DNA of 64,000 nt from Medicago truncatula (lineage: Eukaryota; Streptophyta; Magnoliopsida; Fabales; Fabaceae): positions 48,729,755 through 48,793,754 of the forward strand of contig NC_053048.1 in the NCBI RefSeq assembly GCF_003473485.1. The letters run 5' to 3'. Made by a program: the position numbers and the translations under genes. Within the stretch, counting starts at the first letter, position 1, and each line of letters begins with the position of its first letter. Below are positions 38,736-49,741 of this stretch, in pieces. Below the pieces are notes generated by a model. It was not told the origin of the DNA. It saw only the letters and a program-made list of their open reading frames with translations, and searched no databases.

Positions 38736-40700
38736 TTGGTCAAGAATACTTTTCTTCTCGGCTTTCTTTTCTTTTTTGTCATTGTATCCAATGTTACACT
38801 CATAACAACAATAATACATGATATAATTTTTCTAGTAGGTCCATTTTTAACTATAATATAATTTATTTTGTTATGAAAATTATCCAAATTTCTTGGATAA
38901 TAAATATCATCAATATTTTTAATATTAGTGAGGCACATTATTAGGAAAAAAGAGTCCAAAAATGTATGACTGATTTCTTCGACAATAATTTTTTTGGCGC
39001 ATTATTAAGAACAACCAAATTTTTTTAATGGGAGGATGTATGTATAAATCTTTGTGCTATGTGGGAGCTACATATAGCAAATCGCACCAAAAGTGCGAAA
39101 AACATTAATAGACTTCAACACAGTCCTTCCTCATGTCAATGTTTGGGGCCTAGCTGTATATACACCCCATAAACCAAATATTTCTATATATACCTCCCTC
39201 CATAAAAAAAAAAATTGGGCCCCCTACCGGCAATGGCCCTAGGCCGCCGCACCCCTGGCCTATGCCTAGGGCTGACCATGGGTGATGTCCACTTGATTTT
39301 AGACAAATGATGGTTATTTTTCTAACTTCAAGTCCACAACACGACGTTTTCAAAATATAGTATGATTTAATATTTATGTGAGCCCTCATGATGTTGTCAT
39401 CTTTGAAAGGTATTTCATTTGATTGGGGAGTATGTTGTCCTTCATTGTGTGTAGGTTAGATCTAATTTCCCATAGATAGAACCAATGGTCTCGTGTGGAT
39501 CAAGTGCGCCAGTAAGGCATCACTTCGTCTCCTATATGGTGGGACGTTACATACAAATACTCAAACGCTCAAGTCAATGTTTATTTGAGCGGGGTAGAGG
39601 TTTTATAAGATACACATTTTATGTGTATCTTATAGTCTTTGGTATAACTTGTGGAGAGTGTAACATCCATATTATTGGCTGATATTGTGCCAAGATTCCC
39701 AACTCTCGTCCCTTTTACCCCACTTGTCGACAACAAATAATACATTTCAAAGGATACTAGAGCGCGAGAACTCGCGCCTTTAGGGGTGGTTTCTAACGAG
39801 TGGGGCAAAGTTGATCTAAAAAACTAAGAGTTAATAAATCAAATTAGTTACTTTGTCAACTAATTATCCAATTAAAATTGCTTAAGGCATGTTTAGTTGG
39901 AACGTATGTTCATAATCTTGTTTAGAGTTTTTTGCTTTCTTTCAGACTTCTTTTAGAGGAGACAATTTTATTTGAGGCGTTTTGGACGTTAAATATATAT
40001 ATCCACTCTGTTGAAATTCAATCATTGAATCATCACATTATGGTAGTATAGCCCATCTCGCTTAACTTTGTGGTTATTTGTTTAGAGCTTCTGCCTACCT
40101 TACATTAGTATTTTTTTTTTTTTTTGAGAGGTACATTAGTAATTTATTGACTAAAGCCTAATACCACTATTCTTTTTGTAAACGGGTTTAAGGAGAATAC
40201 AAAATCAATGTAAACCACGACTACACACCATTAATCCTACTCTTGTAAATTAATTTTAAAATAAATGATGAAAAGTGGCAAAATAAAAGGCTCATGTTTC
40301 CTTAAAAAAAAAAAAAAAAAAGGCTCATGTTAGATGTTTGTGTAAAAAAATTAGTACTCCCTCTGTTACTATCACAAGAAGTCTACGAGTAGTTTACAAA
40401 AATCACATATACTGAGAAAAGTTGTTGAAACATTAATTTTTTTTTAAAAGTATGTAACTATTAATAAATAAATTGTCATTTATGTATAAATAGATTCAAT
40501 GTTGATTTTTCATATTTTAAGATAATTAATATTATTAATAAGAAGTATAGTTGAAGAAAAAAAAAACATCAAAATTTATAAATGGTCTTATATTTAGATA
40601 CAAACATTTTTTTTTAAATGATCTTAGGACACATGAATGACCACCCTTTATTAACATTATTTTGAGGACTGAAATTACGCATGAGTAATTTTTGGCTTTA
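38736..40700. other. Intergenic; unclassified repeats
   Basis: No convincing gene. A perfect 14-bp inverted repeat lies at 39604-39634. A GC-rich patch at 39215-39290 and a half MITE near 40355-40640 (actccctctgttac start) are the only other notable parts. Confidence 0.35.
39604..39634. repeat. Perfect hairpin, 14-bp arms with 3-nt loop
   Basis: tataagatacacat (39604-39617), ttt, atgtgtatcttata (39621-39634). The arms match without a mismatch. It is not followed by a T run and sits in no recognised gene. Confidence 0.8.
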
Positions 40701-40915
40701 ACGCTGACTTTTGAAAAGAAACACGTATACAAAATCCATCATTGTTCGCGCTTTGAAACGGCGTTTCAGTGGACGTGGTAGTAAAAGTAGTAAGCTCAAC
40801 CAGTTTTACACAAAACTTGTGGCTTATTATTCCAAAACACACACTAACCAAAACTATGTGCTGTTTCCTTTCTCACCACCTACAAAACCAGTTGCTTCAC
40901 TTCCCTTTATATACA

Positions 40916-40923
40916 TACTTTAA
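40916..40923 (+). promoter_or_regulatory. Probable TATA box of the trihelix gene
   Basis: TTTATATA about 380 bp before the start codon; the DNA after it is pyrimidine-rich with an A18-type run (40965-40982), as in a long 5' leader. Position only. Confidence 0.4.
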
Positions 40924-41300
40924 TACACACTACACATCTTATTCCCCCTCCACATTTTACCTCCAAAAAAAAAAAAAAAAAACCCGTTCTATTCCATTTT
41001 GCTTTTTCCTCTCTCTACCTTTGACTATACTTTCCACCACTTCAGTCTTTCAAAAACCATAACAATAACCACATAACTAAGCAATGCTATATTGTTAATA
41101 TGTCATGTTACATTACACCTTCATCTTAGTCTTTTTTTTCCTTTTCTTTTCACCTTAGTCTAAATTTTTTTTAGCAAATTGTTTCCTCCCCTTTTGAAGT
41201 GTTTCTTATTCAATTTTTCTAAATTTTATAGTACCGAGATTGTATAAAAAAATTGTTTAGGTAATCTTGCTAGGCTTAAACAAATATTTTTGAACTAGTC

Positions 41301-42671
41301 TTGATGGAATCCAATGGACTAGGTGGTGGAATATTTCCAAACATCAATAATGGATTTCTAGGAGTAGAAAACCCTTCAAAACAACAACAAAACCATCAAA
41401 ATCCTCACACTTTGCATCATCACCAAATGGTTTCCTATGATCAACCTCATCAATCAATCAAACAAGGCTACCCGTATCCATCCAAAACCAACAACAACAA
41501 ACCACAACAAATCAACATCAACCTCAGTGATGAAGATGAACCATGTTTTGGAGCAGATGAAACCTCTGTTGGTGACCCAAAAAGAAAAGGATCACCATGG
41601 CATAGAATGAAATGGACAGATACAATGGTAAGACTCTTAATAATGGCTGTTTATTACATTGGTGATGAAGCTGGTACTTCAGAATTAAGTGCTGATAAAA
41701 AGAAAGCTAATGGTTTATTACAAAAGAAAGGGAAATGGAAATCAGTTTCCAAAGGAATGATGGAAAAAGGGTACTATGTTTCACCTCAACAATGTGAAGA
41801 CAAGTTCAATGATTTGAACAAAAGGTATAAAAGAGTTAATGATATTCTTGGTAAAGGAACAGCTTGTAGAGTTGTTGAAAATCAAACTTTGTTGGATACA
41901 ATGGATTTGTCCGCAAAGTTGAAAGAAGAAGCTAGAAAACTTCTGAATTCTAAGCATCTTTTTTTTAGAGAAATGTGTGCTTATCATAATAGTTGTGGCC
42001 ATGGAAACAACAATTTGCAACAACAATCCTCAACTGAGGCTCAACCACAACAGCATCATCATCCACAACAACAGCAACAACAGCAGCAGCAGCAGCAACA
42101 ACAATGTTTGCATTCATCAAATGGGGTAGGGAGTTTAGGAATGTTGAAACTGAAAGGTAGAAATGGAGGAGGAGGAGAAGAGGAAGAGGATGAAGACGAA
42201 GACGATGAATGGGAGGATGATTCTGAAGAGGAAGAAGAAGAGTCAGGAGAAGGTGGTGGTTATGGTTCAAAGGGACATGAAGAAGATGAAAATATTGATC
42301 ACTTAAGGAAAAAATCAAGAAAAGTTTCATCATTGCCATCACAAGTGATGCAACAGTTGAGTAGTGAAGTGATGAGTGTGTTGCAAGATGGAGTGAAGAG
42401 TTGTTGGGAGAAAAAGCAATGGATGAAGAAGAAGGTGGTGCAATTAGGAGAAGAACAGGTAAACTATCATGTGGAAGCATTTGAGATTGAAAAACAAAGG
42501 TTGAAATGGGTGAAATTTAGTAGTAACAAAGAAAGGGAAATGGAGAGACAAAAACTTGAAAATGAAAGGAAGAGTTTGGAAATTGATAGAATGGTTTTGT
42601 TGCTACGTCAAAAGGAGCTTGAATTGCAGAACACTCAGCAGCTGCAGCAGCAACAACATTCTTCTACTTGA
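41301..42671 (+). CDS. Trihelix (MYB/SANT-like) transcription factor, At1g21200-like, intronless
   Basis: One 456-aa exon. A Gln/His/Asn-rich N-terminus (1-75) is followed by a short acidic stretch (LSDEDEP) and a basic PKRKG. The MYB/SANT-like trihelix domain spans about 98-185 (W100, W105, then KGKWKSVSKGMMEKG and QCEDKFNDLNKRYKRVNDIL). A 13-residue Gln run lies at 256-268, a strongly acidic region at 293-330 and a charged C-terminal coiled coil at about 390-450 (EIEKQRLKWVKFSSNKERE). The organisation fits the plant GT-type family that includes At1g21200 and At1g76870. It should be nuclear and bind DNA; the targets are unknown. The start is the first of two adjacent ATG codons. Confidence 0.9.
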   Translation: MMESNGLGGGIFPNINNGFLGVENPSKQQQNHQNPHTLHHHQMVSYDQPHQSIKQGYPYPSKTNNNKPQQININLSDEDEPCFGADETSVGDPKRKGSPWHRMKWTDTMVRLLIMAVYYIGDEAGTSELSADKKKANGLLQKKGKWKSVSKGMMEKGYYVSPQQCEDKFNDLNKRYKRVNDILGKGTACRVVENQTLLDTMDLSAKLKEEARKLLNSKHLFFREMCAYHNSCGHGNNNLQQQSSTEAQPQQHHHPQQQQQQQQQQQQQCLHSSNGVGSLGMLKLKGRNGGGGEEEEDEDEDDEWEDDSEEEEEESGEGGGYGSKGHEEDENIDHLRKKSRKVSSLPSQVMQQLSSEVMSVLQDGVKSCWEKKQWMKKKVVQLGEEQVNYHVEAFEIEKQRLKWVKFSSNKEREMERQKLENERKSLEIDRMVLLLRQKELELQNTQQLQQQQHSST

Positions 42672-42928
42672 GAGAAGAAATTTGTTTGTAAATTTTGTGG
42701 TTAGGTGATGTTACAAAGAAGAGGTGCATTGTGAAAATGGTTATTCATTTTCTTGTGTTATGATCCTCTTAAGCAAAGTTTAATTTTAAAAAGCATTAAC
42801 CATGTAATAAATTACAGTTTTTTTCTGTCTTACATATTTGACATTCTAGTAGGGATAAAATAAAACTATAATGAAAGTGTGGAGATAAAAAATACGGCAG
42901 AACAAAGAAAATGAAGAAAAAATAATCG

Positions 42929-43001
42929 CACACCCGGTGGGACTCGAACCCACAATCGCTTGATTAGAAGTCAAACGCCTTATCCATTAGGCCACGGGTG
43001 C
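42929..43001 (-). tRNA. tRNA-Arg: tRNA-Arg (anticodon UCU)
   Basis: 73 nt on the minus strand. Acceptor GCACCCG pairs with CGGGTGT (last pair G-U). The D arm has GCCTAATGGATAAGGC (A box), the anticodon loop is CTTCTAA with TCT, and the T arm is GTGGGTTCGAGTCCCAC (B box). No intron. A T6 run follows the 3' end on the minus strand and CAACAAG precedes the gene; both are usual for plant Pol III tRNA genes. It should read AGA codons. Confidence 0.96.
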
Positions 43002-43317
43002 TTGTTGTTAATGTTCCCTCTGTTTATTTTATATACTGTTACAGTATTATAATTAAAGACTAATTTAATAACAAACACCATTTAACACTCTTAACAACTT
43101 TGATTAAAATATTTTATTAAGTCACTTGCATCAATTTGTTTTGTTAAGGCACATTATTCTATTCAACTGAACAAAGAGCATCAACTTAACCTTGTTAAAA
43201 TCTTGCATGAGGAAATAATGTCTAGTTCCAAAATTCCTAGTGCTATTTTTTATTGCTATCTTTTTGGATTAAGTTATTTTGGCAATTTATTGTACAATCC
43301 ATGGTTTTCAAATTCGC

Positions 43318-43682
43318 CATAGAGTATGTTTGGTAGAAATAGACTATAAACTAGCTTATAATTGATAGCTAAAAATTTAGTTTATAACTAATGACTTATA
43401 ATTAAAAAGTTAGGAGTTGGTGGGAACGTGGGTAAATTTTCTTGTTAATGGGTTATAAAGTAAAGGTAAAGGTCAAAAATGGTAAAAACTAAAGCTTCAA
43501 GTAGTACTTTAGTTAGCATTTCTAAGAAAAGCTACAAGCTATAAAACGAGTTAGTTAGTTTAAACTTTTAGCTTTTTATATGTTAGTGAGAAAAGCTTGT
43601 TACCAAGTATATTTCATTTTATCAAACAAGCTTGTAAGCTAGTATATGTTAGGCTTACTTGTGATACTAAACATAGCCTTAC
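43318..43682. mobile_element. MITE-like element, 'tatgtttggta' ends
   Basis: Ends gtatgtttggtagaaatag and, reversed, gctatgtttagtatcacaag are inverted; inside, tataa/agctt phrases recur. A half copy of a related element starts at 49775. Confidence 0.6.
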
Positions 43683-43938
43683 TAACATCCATTTTTTTTT
43701 TTTTTTTTTTCGGATAAAATCAATGTGTGTCATGTTAGAATATATTAGATTCATTTTTAAAATGTGAGACCTCCATTGATATATTACTCCAATAAAATAA
43801 TGAGTATTGAAGAAAATGTTAGAAACATGAAAAGTGAGTGTTTTGAACACTCCTCTTGTTTGATTTGATTAAAATACAAATTTTTTAGGAGATGTATTGG
43901 ATTAGAATTTTATGGGATTTTAAAAGACTTTTTAATTA

Positions 43939-44092
43939 TGAAAAAGTCTTGTGGTATTCAATCAAGAATTTTTGCAACTTAAAAAAAGTCTTGTGGTATT
44001 CAATCAAGACTTTTTGTCATTTTAAAAAAATCTTGAGGTGTTCAATCAAGACTTTTCATAACTTAAAAAAAGTCTTGTGGTATTCAAAATTT
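43939..44092. repeat. Tandem array of a 50-bp unit, about four copies
   Basis: The phrase aaaagtcttgtggtattcaa begins at 43940, 43985 and 44068, with a diverged copy (aaaatcttgaggtgttcaat) near 44027; most continue tcaagac-ttttt. Flanking phrases ggattttatggg-type on both sides (43905; 44110-44135) suggest that it lies inside a larger repeat element. Confidence 0.75.
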
Positions 44093-44219
44093 GAAGGATT
44101 GTTTAATAAATTGGATTTTGATGGATTTTGTGGGATTGTGTAGTGTAATTTTAACAAGAAAATGTCTTTCATGAAAATATGAGATTTCTTGAGATTGTTT
44201 TTCTTTTAAAAGTTACTAT

Positions 44220-44297
44220 CTCTTTCTTCTCCTTTCTCTCTCTCCCCTCCCCCTCCCTCCCTATTCTCTCATTTCTCTCTTCGTTTCTCTATCTCTC

Positions 44298-44341
<44 letters not shown>

Positions 44342-44375
44342 TCTCATCCCCCCTCTCTCCCTCGCTCTATCTCAT
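44220..44375. repeat. (CT)n-rich microsatellite
   Basis: A pyrimidine tract of about 150 bp with a pure (TC)n core at 44303-44338. Confidence 0.9.
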
Positions 44376-45313
44376 AAAAAAATAAAAAATTATATTGAGA
44401 ATATTATGATAGAGAGTATGTCGTAATCAATGTTCCGCAAATTGAGTGTTAACTCTCTGAGATTATTGAGTTTACGTTTTTAGGTACAAAAATCGTGTTA
44501 ACTCTGAGGTAAACTCAGTTTCTGGTAAAATCAGAAGATTTAACAAGTTTGACTGAGTTAACACTCGGTAAACTCGTGTAAACTCGACCGATTTGTAATG
44601 CTGACACAATATTTTTTTTGAAATATTTGTAAGTGCTGGCATAATTTTAAATATGTACAATTGAATTTTGTGGGACTTAATTGTACGTTTGACCCTCATA
44701 GTTTATTCAATTGTTTGATTTTAAACTTTTAACTTTAATTGAGGATTTTGGTCCCATAGCTTCTCAACTATGACCTTAAAATAAGATCATGTAGACATTT
44801 TTTTGGCCTTTAATTTTTAATTATGTATCAGCAAACTTTATAAAAATTTAATATTTTGAAAATAATGATGATACAATTCCAACATCTTATATACAATTTG
44901 TCTTTATATAAGAGTAAAGAAATATGGTCAAAATATATTATGCGAATAATACACATATTTAAACTTTATCATTTCTTTTGAGACTAAGGGAGTACTCTAG
45001 CATACCACTGTGACATTAAATTCAAGTACCTAGTTGTAGTTTAATGATTTTCCAAATCCAATGTGAGGTTATTACTATCTATCTTCAATTGGATTGAAGA
45101 AATGGGAATCACAAATTTGGTTCATATATAGGTGGAGGAACACCTAAGAGAAGCAACAAACTGATATTGATCAGTCTTACAAGTAACAATCTTAACCGAA
45201 TAAACAGAAAATAACAAACTAAATAACAAACCGTAACGAACTTAACTGCTATTTCTTACTACTACCAACTCTTAAGGGGTAGCTAATATGATGAACTCAC
45301 AAAGTGCTAATTC
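44376..45313. other. Intergenic, upstream of the HAD-phosphatase gene
   Basis: Repeats of gttaactcgg/taaactcg phrases at 44445-44590, a half MITE-like stretch around 44880-45000, no gene. Confidence 0.35.
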
Positions 45314-45320
45314 TATATAA
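45314..45320 (+). promoter_or_regulatory. TATA box of the HAD-phosphatase gene
   Basis: TATATAA, 74 bp before the start codon, a normal distance for a plant gene with a short leader. Confidence 0.6.
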
Positions 45321-45393
45321 AGCACACAACTACTAAGGCACTAAACATTTTATCATCACTCACATAATCAAATTCAAACGAAGTGTATCAAGA

Positions 45394-46653
45394 ATGGAAG
45401 CAAAGAAGGAAAGTTGCAGTGATGGAAATATCAGAATCAAAGACTTTGAAGCTGATCATGTTGACCATGATGATCACAAACAAGAATTGAGTCTTTCTCT
45501 TGAGAAGCTGAATCTTGCACCAAAGAAGAAGAAGTTGCTTGTTTTGAACCTTAATGGTTTACTTCTCCACCGATCTATCCACACTTCCCGTCTCACCGAT
45601 TCCCATTCTAAAGTCTCGAACGGCTGATAAAATACATCTTAACTTTCTCCGTAAGTAACATTTACTTAAACTCAAACATGCATTATGATATTTAATTTGG
45701 AAATTTCTTTTTATCATATGCTTAATGATTATATTGTAAATTGTGTGATTCAGTTTTCAAGAGGCCATTTAGTGAAGAATTTATGAAATTCTGCTTAGAA
45801 AGATTTGAAGTTGGGATTTGGACTTCTGCAAAGAAGTCAGTAATCAACACTTTTCCATTTTTATTTTTCTTCATTATGAATTTGATTGATTATATATATG
45901 GTGTTGTTACATTGTTATTTATTACACTTTTACTACAGGCATAATGTTGATGGGGCTTTAACTTTTGCTATAGGAGAAGAATCCAAAAATAAGCTGCTAT
46001 TTGTTTGGGTACATTTTCTTGAAGTGTTCTTTTTTCTTTTTACAAATTTGTATATAAAAATTCATATTGTAGGATCAAAGTCATTGTTTCTATTGTATTG
46101 GTATGAAATCAATGGAGAAAAAAGAGAAGCCTCTTTTTTTCAAAGAACTCAAAAAAGTGTGGGAAAAAGTCAAGAAAGGAGGCTCATATTCTCCTTCTAA
46201 TACTTTGATGATTGATGACAAAGCATATAAGTCCTTCATTGATCCCGTAATTTAAAACTCATTCTATTTATTTTTATAATATGGTTTTTATTCAAATGTT
46301 AACAATTTTCATAACCTCATATTGCAGCCAAATACAACAATTTTTGTCAAGTCATATGATACAGAGGACAAAGAGGACAATGCACTTGGTGAGAGCATAT
46401 GTTTATGTATTTTTATTCTTTTTAGATATTTGGTGCATTTAATTTTATTAATATAAGTTTTTTGATTTGTATAGATCCAAATGGTGAACTTTGTGAGTAC
46501 TTGAAAGGAGTAGCTGAAGCTGAAGATGTTCAATCTTATGTGAAGGATAATGCTTTTGGGTTACCACCACTTACATCAACTCATCCTCATTGGAGTTATT
46601 ACACCCAAATTTTCACACCACAGTTCCTTAACTTTTGGTCTGCTGGCAAATGA
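45394..46653 (+). pseudogene. FCP1/NIF-type HAD phosphatase gene, probably disabled
   Basis: Six exons can be traced: 45394-45650, 45754-45835, 45939-46008, 46073-46246, 46328-46388 and 46475-46653, all with GT-AG borders. The order is family-like: LLVLNLNGLLLHR, FKRPFSEEFMKFCLERFEVG, LFVWDQSHCFYC, PLFFKELKKVW, SPSNTLMIDDKAYKSF, DPNGELCEYLKGVAEAEDV. Two faults are seen. The nucleophile Asp of the DxD motif (LDLNG in relatives, from memory) is Asn. The starting frame ends at TGA (45625-45627), while another frame stays open and joins exon 2 correctly, so exon 1 holds a frameshift. The splice sites and second acidic motif (IDD) are intact. It may be a recent pseudogene, or the window may hold a sequence error. 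Confidence 0.8.
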
Positions 46654-46859
46654 GGAAAACTTAGTTCAATGAAAGATTAAGGAAATAAAGTAGTGGTTAC
46701 AATGCTAGTAATAGGGATTTGGTTAAAACCTATGTTTAGGATGAGTACTTTCATTTTTCTCTCACAATATTTTAGCTAGTTTTTGGGCAAAACTCAAAGT
46801 TTGCAGTATGGATGTGGTTTAATTTTCTCTTAATTGTTGTTGATGTGAAAAGACTTATG

Positions 46860-47030
46860 TATTAGAGATATAGATTAGTAGCATATTAGTCCTAGTAGAG
46901 AGTAGTATAAATAACTTGTAACCACCCCATTAGAGGGTACTTTTCTCATTTTGTAATATTCCATTTTCATCAATAGAAAGAGTTTCTTAGTTTTCTCTCA
47001 TTCCTTCCATGGATGTCATGTTTCCTAACA
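46860..47030 (+). repeat. 5' LTR of the element at 46860-49436
   Basis: 171 bp, from tattagagatatagattag to the terminal cctaaca. Contains a TATA-like gtataaataac near 46911. Confidence 0.92.
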
Positions 47031-48889
47031 TGGTATTAGAGCTAACTTGGTATCCACCTTGAAGGATATTTTCCGCTGCATTTTCTCTGAGAAAATCCAA
47101 ATTTTCTCACTTTCACTTTCTTTCTCAAAATTCATTTTCCATCGTTCTCTCTCGATTTTTTTTTTCCTTCTTCTCATTTTTGATTAGGCTTTATGATTCT
47201 GATTGTTCATGATCTTTTCCCCCAAATTCTAGGTTCTGTGTTTTCAATTCCATTCACTACAGTTCATGATCTTTCTTCCATTTCAAATTCGGTTTCTATT
47301 TCTGGATTCGAATCCATTTTCCGATTGAATTTCACCTTCGATTCGGGTTTCTTGCTCGAAATTTCGTTACTTCAATTTTCCCGAATGCTAGGGTTTGTGA
47401 TTCCAATTCGATTTCAATCTTTCATGTTCGATTTGATTTTTTTTTGTTCTGTGATTTGTTACTTTCGGTTAGTTCTTGGTTCAATTTCACCTGCGATTCA
47501 TAAGTCTTGTCCGAATTCTTCATCAATTACAATTTTCAGTTTGTGAATCTCGCGATTTCGTAATTTGATTTCTTATGTTCTTGCGATTGCGACTCCTTTT
47601 CCATAGCATTTCATTACAGTTCGTGGTTCTGCTTCGTTTTGCAATTATGTTTGTGATTCGGTTTGTGACTCAATTTCAGTGGTTTGAAGATCTCTTTTCA
47701 AATGCGATTTTGTTGTCGGTTGAGAATTTGTTGAAGGTTTTGATAACTATTGTTTGTCGCGCCAACTTCGGTAGCCGTAAACCTCCATATCAGAGTTGCA
47801 TTTTTGACATATGCAAGCTTTTGCTCAGAATTTATTTGTCCAACTGGTATTTGATGAAGCTTCTTGTACACACCGGTTTTGGTAACTTCTCATATCCTCT
47901 CTTATTCTGATTGTTAAGTTTTGTGAATATGAATTTTGAAGTTGTTCAGATCCGCAAGAATTTGTTCTTTGGTTTGAGCTGCATTTTTCTGCATATATGT
48001 TCATTATGTGTGAAGCAATACGGTGCTCACAAGATGTTTGATACAAGTTATCTTTGAACATGGATTTAACTGGTCACACTTCTAGTTGTGGTTTATGGAT
48101 ATGCTCATCAAGTTCGTTGTAAACGTGAGTTTGTTTGATGTCAAGAATGAGAATTGGCTCATGTTATTTGTCTGCAACTGGTGAAATTGAATTCAGATTT
48201 GAGTTATGTGCTATGTAACTGCTGCCACTACATCCTTAAGCTCTGGTTATTGATTGCTTCTGGATGCATAATTGGGTTGATTTTTGGGCTTGGTAGCTTC
48301 CTTTAGTGCATTGGTTTCTCTATTTGGTATGTGTCATTCATCGGTTTCAAGGAAGATGGTGATTGGGGTTTATATAACCTTCCTGTTTGTGGCTCTTTGA
48401 TCTTGTTATTTCTACAACTTTGCACTTGGTCATTCTTGAAGACTATTTTGGTTTGATAACTCTTCTTCAGTACACACCATGTTTTTTGGTTTATTCTATT
48501 CTTTGGTTGCTGCTGATTGGAGCATATAGGTTGAAGCCTTGCAGCTCATGGTGCCTTGATTTGGTTTAGCTTCATTATTGGAAGCATGGGTTTTGGCCTA
48601 TGGTTTGAATTCATCAACATGGATTTGTTTTCTATGGTTTGAAGACACCTCACATGGCTATGCATCTCTATTGGCTTGCATTTGGTTTTTCTTGTCTCGG
48701 CTCGGCATTGGAGGGCATCTCTTTTTTAACTTTGGAACCTTGGTCTTGTTGCTTCATGGTACCTTTGGTGTGCAGTTTGTTCAACATATGACCTCCTTCC
48801 ATTGTAAACTTTGGCCCTTCCTTGCACTTCTTTTTCTTTTGGATATCATCATTGATTTTGGATATCCTTACTCTTCTTGTCTTGTGCTT

Positions 48890-49100
48890 CTGTTCATGAT
48901 GGTTAAGCTATGTTGATAAGCTTCTGTCATAAATGGTTAAGCGTCGTTGTGCTTCTGTCCAAGGATGGTTAAGCGTCGTTTTCTTCTTCTTCTTGTGCTC
49001 CTGTCTTGAGTTATTGAGAACTCTTGATGGTTAAGCGTTGTGCCTTTTAAGGCTTTGTTGATGATTGGCTTCTACCAGATGGTGGTTAAGCGTTGGTTTG
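48890..49100 (+). repeat. Internal ggttaagcg repeats of the LTR element
   Basis: The phrase ggttaagcgtcgt or a near form occurs at about 48937, 48967, 49028 and 49083, plus a diverged one near 48901, spaced irregularly among cttctgtcc-type text. Non-coding. Confidence 0.7.
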
Positions 49101-49265
49101 TTGCTTCTTCCTCCAAGTGGTTACACCCTTGAGTTGTGGTTTCCTCTTGTTGGATAAGCATTTGATTGTTGTTATGTTCTTGGCCAATGTATTTCTGGCA
49201 TCTTTCCTTGTATTTTCTCATTTCAAGTTGGAAGTGTTTTGAACACCTTCCAACTTGATGGGGAC

Positions 49266-49436
49266 TATTAGAGATATAGATTAGTAGCATATTAGTCCTA
49301 GTAGAGAGTAGTATAAATAACTTGTAACCACCCCATTAGAGGGTACTTTTCTCATTTTGTAATATTCAATTTTCATCAATAGAAAGAGTTTCTTAGTTTT
49401 CTCTCATTCCTTCCATGGATGCCATGTTTCCTAACA
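49266..49436 (+). repeat. 3' LTR of the element at 46860-49436
   Basis: 171 bp, nearly identical to the 5' LTR, followed by TTATG. Confidence 0.92.
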
Positions 49437-49550
49437 TTATGCATGACGGTTTGGATTAAGTTTCTTTTAGTATTATTATGGATGATCTTGTTGTTTATGT
49501 GCCACAATGTGGGTTTGATTTGGCATTGGCAGTTTAACAAAGAAAAAACA

Positions 49551-49674
49551 GTTTATTAGATTTGTGATTTTGGGAGAGAAAATAGTGGCTAGAATTCATC
49601 TTATAAAAACAAGTTTATTAGATTTGTGATTTTGGGAGAGAAAATAGTGGCTAGAATTCACCTTATAAAGTGGG
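49551..49674. repeat. Direct repeat, two units of 62 bp
   Basis: gtttattagatttgtgattt starts at 49551 and again at 49613; the units are almost identical. The second joins the SINE-like sequence that follows. Confidence 0.9.
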
Positions 49675-49741
49675 GTGTCCAGGGTTCGAACCCCGGCCCC
49701 TGCATATAATTCATTGTCCTACCAACTGAGTTATGCTCATG
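49655..49741 (-). mobile_element. tRNA-derived SINE-like fragment
   Basis: On the minus strand taactcagttgg (A-box-like, plus 49722-49733) and gggttcgaaccc (B box, around 49683-49692) are spaced as in a Pol III promoter, followed by ggacaccccac. The wording resembles a common Medicago SINE-like family (from memory). No cloverleaf or anticodon arm, so not a tRNA gene. Confidence 0.55.

Larger units (their letters stand above)
46860..49436 (+). mobile_element. Non-autonomous LTR retrotransposon, structurally whole, no gag-pol
   Basis: Two 171-bp LTRs (46860-47030 and 49266-49436) are flanked by the 5-bp duplication TTATG (46855-46859; 49437-49441). A primer-binding site like initiator tRNA-Met (tggtattagagctaac) follows the first LTR directly and a purine stretch (gatggggac) precedes the second. 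The LTRs differ at about two positions, which at usual plant rates means well under one million years. The 2.2-kb interior has no recognisable gag, protease, RT or integrase. The binding site suggests a copia-type helper. It is a fossil-type passenger element that looks complete in structure. Confidence 0.9.

Noticed and set aside
41965-42480. 171-codon frame antisense to the trihelix gene
   Set aside because: It is the mirror of the Gln and acidic repeats (Leu/Val/Ser-rich on the other strand) and shows no independent family signal.
47193-48916. Several open frames within the young LTR element
   Set aside because: They are Phe/Ser/Leu-rich from T-rich DNA and resemble no gag, RT or integrase; treated as non-coding interior.
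49655-49741. A tRNA gene
   Set aside because: A- and B-box-like motifs are present but there is no acceptor stem or anticodon arm; it fits a SINE-like repeat.
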